In this document: piece after piece, positions 1 through 5,405 of the stretch | How the letters are laid out: each line of letters opens with the position of its first letter | Position numbering within the stretch: the first letter of the stretch is position 1 | Source: Sporichthyaceae bacterium | GTDB taxonomy: Bacteria > Actinomycetota > Actinomycetes > JACCYY01 | Direction of reading: 5' to 3' | Assembly: GCA_013696235.1 (NCBI GenBank) | Contig: JACCYY010000195.1 | Span: 1 to 5,405 of the forward strand | DNA: 5,405 nt | Notes under the pieces: generated by a model | Seen by the model: the letters and a program-made list of their open reading frames with translations, nothing else | Told to the model about the DNA's origin: nothing | Database searches by the model: none | Made by a program: the position numbers and the translations under genes

Positions 1-386
1 CGGTTCTCCCCCGCCTCGATCGCGTCGATCCGCGCCCCGATCAGCTCGACGCCGTACTTCTCCAGGACGCCGTTCGCGTGCAGCTCGACCGCCACGTTGA
101 GCGCGGTCTGCCCACCGAGCGTCGCGAGCAGGGCGTCGGGCCGCTCGACCGCGATCACGCGCTCGACGAAGTCCGCGGTGATCGGCTCCACGTACGTGGC
201 GTCGGCGAGGTCGGGATCGGTCATGATCGTCGCCGGGTTCGAGTTCACCAGGACGACGCGGAGGCCTTCCGCCACCAGCACCCGGCACGCCTGCGTGCCC
301 GAGTAGTCGAACTCGCACCCCTGCCCGATCACGATCGGGCCAGAGCCGATCACGAGGACGCTCGCCAGGTCGGCGCGCCTAGGCAT
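1..386 (-). CDS. carB: Carbamoyl-phosphate synthase large subunit, N-terminal part (cut by window edge)
   Basis: CarB makes carbamoyl phosphate from bicarbonate, ATP and ammonia channelled from CarA; it feeds both pyrimidine and arginine synthesis in the cytoplasm. The visible 128 full codons start [19 protein letters not shown] and continue with the family's N-terminal carboxyphosphate-domain signatures: GSGPIVIGQ (residues 14-22), CEFDYSGTQ (24-32), [10 protein letters not shown] (about 48-57), ATYVEPIT and [11 protein letters not shown]. The ATG lies at 386-384, inside the end of carA, with an 8-nt overlap (ATGCCTAG), and is preceded by GGAGGG nine nt upstream. Full-length CarB is roughly 1,060-1,110 residues, so about 88% of the gene lies outside the window. 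Residue 23 is Gly where Ala is usual (GQACEFDYSG), and residue 128 is Asn where the family usually has Asp before the ATP-site Arg129. Both are observed directly; their effect is unknown. Identification is very secure. Confidence 0.97.
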   Translation of the reverse strand, partial: MPRRADLASVLVIGSGPIVIGQGCEFDYSGTQACRVLVAEGLRVVLVNSNPATIMTDPDLADATYVEPITADFVERVIAVERPDALLATLGGQTALNVAVELHANGVLEKYGVELIGARIDAIEAGEN

Positions 387-1533
387 CGGCCCGCACCCTC
401 CGGTCCGGCACCTGCGTCTCCAGCACCTGCCCGTCCATCATCTCGGCGAACCGCGCGAAGAGGTGGCCGCTGTCGTGCGGACCGGCCTCGGCCTCCGGGT
501 GGTACTGGACGCTGAACGCCGGCACGTCGAGGCAGCGCAGTCCCTCCACGACCCCGTCGTTGAGCCCGACGTGGCTCACCCCCACCCGCCCGTACGGCGT
601 GCGCGCGGGGTCACCCACCGCGAGATCGACCGCGAAGCCGTGGTTGTGCGCGGTGATCTCGACCCGGCCGGTGGCGAGGTCGGCGACCGGCTGGTTGATC
701 CCGCGATGCCCGTACAAGAGCTTGTACGTGGCCAGGCCCAGCGCCCGGGCGAGGACCTGGTGGCCGAAGCAGATGCCGAAGACCGGCAGGCCGTCATCGA
801 GCACCGCACGGGTGAGCGCGACCGCACGGTCGGCGGTAGCCGGATCACCCGGCCCGTTGGAGAGCAGGAAGCCTGCGCCGCCGACAGCGCGGACGTCCTC
901 GATCGTGGACGTCGCCGGCAGCACCACCGTCTCGATGCCCAGCGCGGCCAGGTGTCGCGGTGTGGCCGCCTTGATCCCGAGGTCCAGCGCGGCGACACGG
1001 AAGCGGACCGGACCGACGGCCGGGACGACGTACGCGTCGGCCGTGCTGACCTCGCCGGCGAGGTCGGCGCCGAGCATCGGCGCGCTCCCGCGGACAGTCG
1101 CCAGCAGATCGTCGGGTGCGCGGTCGGCCGTCGGACCGGAGAACACGCCGACCCGCATGGCGCCCCGGTCGCGGAGGTGGCGCGTGAGGGCACGGGTGTC
1201 GACACCGCTGATGCCGACCACCGCCCACCGCTCGAGCTCGTCGGCCAGCGACCTGGTCGAGCGCCAGCTCGAGACACGTCTGGCCGGGTCGCGCACAACG
1301 AAGCCGGACACCCAGATCCGCCGGGACTGGACGTCCTCGTCGTTGACCCCGGTGTTGCCGATGTGCGGTGCCGTCATGATCACGACCTGCCGGTGGTACG
1401 ACGGGTCGGTGAGGGTCTCCTGGTACCCGGTCATCCCGGTGGAGAAGACCGCCTCGCCGACGGTCTCGCCGACGCATCCGTACGCGTCGCCGGCGAACGT
1501 CCGCCCGTCCTCCAGCACCAGCACGGCGCTCAC
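379..1533 (-). CDS. carA: Carbamoyl-phosphate synthase small (glutaminase) subunit
   Basis: CarA hydrolyses glutamine and passes ammonia to CarB. I chose the GTG at 1533 (product 384 residues, typical for the family) because it follows GGGAGG with a 5-nt spacer and gives the usual N-terminus [14 protein letters not shown]; reading further upstream only adds non-homologous Arg/Ser-rich sequence. The N-terminal CPSase_sm domain (about 2-135) has [17 protein letters not shown] (30-46) and HIGNTGVND (57-65). The class I glutamine amidotransferase domain (about 178-365) has SNGPGDP (225-231), the nucleophile elbow GICFGHQ with Cys255, NHGFAVD (297-303), and QYHPEA with His345 and Glu347. These three match the E. 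coli Cys269-His353-Glu355 triad, so the enzyme looks active. It ends in TAG overlapping carB by 8 nt. The gap to pyrC is only 46 nt. Confidence 0.97.
   Translation of the reverse strand: MSAVLVLEDGRTFAGDAYGCVGETVGEAVFSTGMTGYQETLTDPSYHRQVVIMTAPHIGNTGVNDEDVQSRRIWVSGFVVRDPARRVSSWRSTRSLADELERWAVVGISGVDTRALTRHLRDRGAMRVGVFSGPTADRAPDDLLATVRGSAPMLGADLAGEVSTADAYVVPAVGPVRFRVAALDLGIKAATPRHLAALGIETVVLPATSTIEDVRAVGGAGFLLSNGPGDPATADRAVALTRAVLDDGLPVFGICFGHQVLARALGLATYKLLYGHRGINQPVADLATGRVEITAHNHGFAVDLAVGDPARTPYGRVGVSHVGLNDGVVEGLRCLDVPAFSVQYHPEAEAGPHDSGHLFARFAEMMDGQVLETQVPDRRVRADA
396..401 (-). promoter_or_regulatory. Ribosome binding site of carB
   Basis: GGAGGG on the minus strand ends nine nt before the carB ATG. 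It lies within the last codons of carA, so carB has its own ribosome entry signal in addition to the 8-nt overlap with carA. It supports the ATG at 386 as the start. Confidence 0.7.
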
Positions 1534-1538
1534 GTTCG

Positions 1539-1544
1539 CCTCCC
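1539..1544 (-). promoter_or_regulatory. Ribosome binding site of carA
   Basis: GGGAGG on the minus strand, five nt before the carA GTG. Its first two G residues are also the end of a 14-bp palindrome (1543-1556), so base pairing in the mRNA could limit access to it. It decides the GTG at 1533 as the carA start. Confidence 0.75.
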
Positions 1545-1556
1545 GGCCCGGGCCGG
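1543..1556. repeat. Perfect 14-bp G/C palindrome before the carA ribosome binding site
   Basis: The sequence CCGGCCCGGGCCGG equals its own reverse complement. In the pyr mRNA it can form a 5-bp hairpin (CCGGC/GCCGG around a CCGG loop) whose last two bases belong to the carA GGGAGG. A hairpin here could make carA translation depend on ribosomes arriving from pyrC. It has no T-tract, so it is not an intrinsic terminator. Such palindromes also arise by chance in DNA this G/C-rich. Confidence 0.45.
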
Positions 1557-1579
1557 ATGACCACGGATCATCGAGGCCA

Positions 1580-2865
1580 TCAGGTGAGCTTCGCGTCGAG
1601 CACGGTCGGGCGGCCCCGCAGGAACGTCGTGACCACCCGGCCCGGGAGGGCGATCGACGCGTACGGGTTGTTCCGCGAGAGCGACGCCGAGGCCGTCGGG
1701 TCGACCGGTGAGCGATGGGCCGGGTCGAGCAGCACGAGGTTCGCCGGTGCGCCGACCGCGATGGGATGACCATGCCCGGCGAGCCCACCGATGCGGGCCG
1801 GTCGGACCGACATGCGGTCGGCGACGCCGGCCCAGTTCAGCCGGCCGGTCTCGACCATGGTCTCCTGCACGACCCGCAGCGCGGTCTCCAGGCCGAGCAT
1901 CCCGAACGCCGCGTCGGTCCAGTCGCTCTCCTTGTCCTCGATCGCGTGCGGAGCGTGGTCGGTCGCGACCGCATCGATCGTCCCGTCGGCCAGCGCGTCG
2001 CGCAGCGCCTCGGTGTCCTCGGCGGTCCGCAGCGGTGGGTTCACCTTGTAGACCGGGTCGTACGTCGTCGCGAGCTCGTCCGTGAGGAGCAGGTGGTGCG
2101 GCGTGACCTCGGCGGTGACCGACCAACCTTTGGACTTCGCCCAGCGCAGGATCTCGACGGAGCCGGCGGTGGACACGTGGCACACGTGCAGGCGAGACCC
2201 CACGTGTGCAGCGAGCAGCGCATCGCGGGCGATGATCGCCTCCTCCGCCGCCGCCGGCCAGCCGCGCAGCCCGAGCCGCCCGGACAGCGCACCCTCGTTC
2301 ATCTGGGCATGCTCGGTGAGCCTCGGCTCCTGCGCGTGCTGGGCGATCACGCCATCGAACGCCTTGACGTACTCGAGCGCACGGCGCATGAGCGCGGCGT
2401 CGGACACGCAGTTCCCGTCGTCGGAGAAGATCCGCACCCGGGCCGCGGAACCCGCCATCGCGCCGAGCTCGGCCAGCCGCTCGCCGCGCAGCCCGACCGT
2501 GACCGCGCCCACCGGCGCGACGTCGCACAGCCCGGCCTCGCGACCGAGCCGCCAGACCTGCTCGACGACACCGGCGGTGTCCGCGACCGGATCGGTGTTC
2601 GCCATCGCATGCACTGCGGTGAACCCGCCGAGCGCGGCGCACCGGCTGCCGGTCTCGACGGTCTCGGCGTCCTCGCGACCGGGCTCGCGCAGGTGGGTGT
2701 GCAGATCCACCAGCCCGGGCAGCGCAATCAACCCATCGGCGTCGATGATCTCCGCGCGGGTCCCGGACGCGTCCGCGCCGAGAGCCGCCACGACGCCGTC
2801 GCGCAGCAGCACGTCGGTGGCCGCACCACCCAGCGGCCGCACGCCCTTGATCAGGTACGTCGTCG

Positions 2866-2869
<4 letters not shown>
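1580..2869 (-). CDS. pyrC: Dihydroorotase (class I)
   Basis: PyrC catalyses the reversible cyclisation of N-carbamoyl-aspartate to dihydroorotate, the third step of UMP synthesis. The ATG at 2869 overlaps the pyrB stop by 4 nt (ATGA); it gives 429 residues, the usual size, and the start [14 protein letters not shown] fits the family, so the upstream open frame is discarded. No good Shine-Dalgarno precedes it, so translation probably relies on coupling to pyrB. Amidohydrolase metal and catalytic residues are all in place: [10 protein letters not shown] with His57 and His59, FSDDGN with Asp151, QHAQEP with His178, HVCHVST with His231 and ATDHAPH with Asp304. [10 protein letters not shown] (272-281) and the C-terminal SLSRNNPY segment are also typical. 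The pattern is that of the long class I (PyrC/AllB-like) enzymes, not the shorter E. coli type. The product should be a zinc enzyme in the cytoplasm. Confidence 0.97.
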
Positions 2870-4575
<1,706 letters not shown>

Positions 4576-4593
4576 TGTCGATCGGTCGGCGGC

Positions 4594-4623
4594 AGGCTAG
4601 CAGCGCCCGCGGGAACGGGTCGT
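4594..4623 (-). promoter_or_regulatory. Candidate pyr operon promoter
   Basis: TAGCCT (4599-4594) fits the actinobacterial -10 pattern TANNNT. Eighteen nt upstream is ACGACC (4623-4618), a poor match to TTGACA, as is common in these bacteria. Transcription would start near 4587-4586, giving a leader of about 57 nt that holds little more than the PyrR hairpin. The position fits well, but the -35 box is weak. Confidence 0.5.
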
Positions 4624-4790
4624 CGTCGCCACTCCGGTGCGCGAACGCATCGTCGGTCGGCTTCACCGCCGCCTGGGCTCGCCAGGTAGCCGCGCTGGGG
4701 TCGAAACGGTCGCCTTCAGCAGCAACCACACCCGTTTCCGCGGTTCCTGTTGTCAGCGGCCGCAGTTACGCACCGGTTCGGTGGTTCCGC

Positions 4791-4819
4791 TTGACCTACC
4801 TGGGCCAGCGACGTACGGT
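4791..4819 (+). promoter_or_regulatory. bldD promoter
   Basis: TTGACC (4791-4796) and TACGGT (4814-4819) are separated by exactly 17 nt, a good vegetative (sigma-HrdB/sigma-A type) promoter. The start point would be near 4826, leaving a 5' UTR of about 58 nt before the bldD GTG. The last two bases of the -10 box lie inside the BldD operator. Confidence 0.72.
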
Positions 4820-4832
4820 CACGTTGTGTGAC
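4818..4832. promoter_or_regulatory. BldD operator (autoregulatory box)
   Basis: GTCACGTTGTGTGAC is a 5-bp inverted repeat (GTCAC/GTGAC) around five bases. Compared with the published BldD box nTnACnC(A/T)GnGTnAn it matches eight of nine defined positions; only the central C is a T. It covers the end of the -10 box and the predicted start point, the expected place for a repressor. BldD of Streptomyces coelicolor is known to bind its own promoter, so autorepression is the natural reading. Confidence 0.75.
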
Positions 4833-4847
4833 TGAGTGCGATCTCAG
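4832..4847 (+). repeat. Small inverted repeat in the bldD 5' UTR
   Basis: CTGAG (4832-4836) and CTCAG (4843-4847) flank a 6-nt loop, so the start of the bldD mRNA could fold into a 5-bp hairpin. It directly abuts the BldD box. No known riboswitch or binding motif is recognised; it may be incidental. Confidence 0.3.
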
Positions 4848-4871
4848 CCGCACGTGTCCTACGGGGGAAAC

Positions 4872-4877
4872 GGGGGA
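4872..4877 (+). promoter_or_regulatory. Ribosome binding site of bldD
   Basis: GGGGGA ends seven nt before the GTG at 4885. It is the second of two copies of ACGGGGGA (4861-4868 and 4870-4877); the first is too far upstream to serve this start. The match to the ideal AAGGAGG is only moderate, but no better signal is present and the GTG gives the conserved N-terminus. Confidence 0.6.
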
Positions 4878-4884
4878 CAAGAAC

Positions 4885-5405
4885 GTGTCGAACGACTATG
4901 CCCGGGCTTTGGGCGCACGACTCCGGCAGATCCGGACGCAACAGGAATTATCTCTCCACGACGTCGAGAAGCAGTCCAACGGCCGATGGAAGGCCGTGGT
5001 CGTCGGCTCGTACGAGCGTGGCGATCGAGCGATCTCGGTGCACAAGCTGGCCGACCTGGCCGAGTTCTACGGCGCGCCCGTTGCGCAGCTGCTGCCCGAC
5101 GGGGGTGACGCTGGCGCTGCACCGCCGACACCACGGGTCGTCGTCGACCTTGGTGGTCTGGCCGCGCTCGACAATCCTGCATCGGAACCGCTGAGCCGTT
5201 ACCTCGCCGCGATCCAGTCCATGCGCGGTGATTACAACGGCAAGGTGCTCTCGATGCGCCAGGACGACCTGCGCGCGCTCGCCATCGTCTACGACGAGTC
5301 GCCGCTCGAGCTGGTCGACCGCTTGATCGCGTGGGATCTGGTCGACCCGTTGGTCCGCTCCAGCTTCGCCGAGAGCGCGGGTGATCCCGCACCAGGAATC
5401 TCCCG
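4885..5405 (+). CDS. bldD: Developmental master regulator BldD (XRE-family, cyclic-di-GMP responsive), 3' end outside window
   Basis: BldD represses sporulation genes during vegetative growth when a cyclic-di-GMP tetramer joins two BldD molecules. The GTG at 4885 opens a frame of 173 full codons with no stop before the window ends. It begins MSNDYARALGARLRQIRTQQ, matching Streptomyces BldD from residue 1. The DNA-binding XRE helix-turn-helix spans about 5-70, with the hallmark GRWKAVVVGSYERGDRA (33-49) and LLPDGG (69-74). A Gly/Ala/Pro linker (73-83) leads to the C-terminal domain, where the cyclic-di-GMP signature RGD-X8-RQDD is intact: Arg114-Gly115-Asp116 and Arg125-Gln126-Asp127-Asp128. 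The 167-residue S. coelicolor protein would already have ended, so this one has a longer C-terminal tail. Codon 22 is TTA (4948-4950), very rare in such genomes. Helix residues Glu21 and Asp26 replace Gly in the Streptomyces protein. In S. coelicolor bldD (SCO1489) also sits next to pyrR (SCO1488). Confidence 0.95.
   Translation, partial: MSNDYARALGARLRQIRTQQELSLHDVEKQSNGRWKAVVVGSYERGDRAISVHKLADLAEFYGAPVAQLLPDGGDAGAAPPTPRVVVDLGGLAALDNPASEPLSRYLAAIQSMRGDYNGKVLSMRQDDLRALAIVYDESPLELVDRLIAWDLVDPLVRSSFAESAGDPAPGIS

Larger units (their letters stand above)
1530..1580 (-). other. 16-codon ORF bridging pyrC and carA (possible coupling minigene or deletion scar)
   Basis: The ORF encodes [16 protein letters not shown]. 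Its ATG uses the last base of the pyrC stop (TGATG, 1582-1578) and its TGA overlaps the carA start codon (GTGA, 1533-1530). A ribosome leaving pyrC could therefore restart here and finish exactly on the carA start. In Mycobacterium tuberculosis (Rv1382) and Streptomyces coelicolor (SCO1485) a larger membrane/PH-like gene sits at this spot, so the ORF could be the remnant of that gene after an in-frame deletion. It could also be chance: the peptide is short and Arg-rich and shows no recognisable domain. Coordinates and overlaps are certain; translation is inference. Confidence 0.3.

Noticed and set aside
4597..4650. 17-codon minus-strand ORF ending at the pyr -10 box, as a possible upstream leader peptide
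   Set aside because: It lies upstream of the predicted transcription start and has no Shine-Dalgarno sequence, so it should not be on the pyr mRNA.
4771..4783. Inverted repeat CACCG-GTT-CGGTG before the bldD -35 box, considered as a terminator or operator
   Set aside because: It has no T-tract and no gene ending upstream of it, and it fits no operator I know. It is noted only within the intergenic entry.
4836..5108. Plus-strand 90-codon frame and the 4898-5194 frame overlapping the start of bldD
   Set aside because: They are in the wrong frame relative to the conserved BldD protein, which begins at the GTG at 4885 and runs off the window edge.

Overview
The window is about 5.4 kb of high-GC actinobacterial DNA. 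It carries the first part of a de novo pyrimidine (UMP) biosynthesis operon on the minus strand and, divergently, the developmental master regulator gene bldD on the plus strand. The evidence for an actinomycete is the strong G/C bias, the frequent GTG starts (carA, pyrB, pyrR, bldD), the gene order pyrR-pyrB-pyrC-carA-carB, and a BldD orthologue that keeps its cyclic-di-GMP signature at the residue numbers of the Streptomyces protein. BldD suggests a sporulating or filamentous lineage. I cannot name a genus from the sequence.

Layout from left to right. Positions 1-386 hold the 5' end of carB (minus strand, cut by the window edge). Positions 379-1533 are carA, overlapping carB by 8 nt. Between carA and pyrC lie only 46 nt, where other actinobacteria carry a membrane/PH-like gene. 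That gap holds a 16-codon ORF that starts on the pyrC stop and ends on the carA start. pyrC (1580-2869), pyrB (2866-3852) and pyrR (3849-4529) are joined by 4-nt ATGA and GTGA overlaps. The 355-nt intergenic region 4530-4884 holds both divergent control regions. On the pyr side are a short leader with a PyrR-binding hairpin that covers the pyrR Shine-Dalgarno sequence and a candidate promoter. On the bldD side are a promoter (TTGACC-17-TACGGT) and a 15-bp BldD operator lying on its -10 box. bldD runs from a GTG at 4885 off the right edge.

How it works together. CarA and CarB make carbamoyl phosphate, PyrB condenses it with aspartate, and PyrC closes the ring to dihydroorotate. PyrR is expected to sense UMP/UTP and bind the leader hairpin, hiding its own ribosome binding site; because the genes are stop-start coupled, this would damp the whole operon. 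BldD is expected to repress its own promoter when loaded with cyclic-di-GMP. bldD also contains the only leucine TTA codon seen in the coding regions of the window, which raises possible bldA-type translational control.

This is mainly a conserved core region. I see no mobile element, CRISPR array, tRNA/rRNA or unknown defence-type system. The points worth a second look are the TTA codon in bldD, the collapsed pyrC-carA junction with its minigene, and the two control regions.
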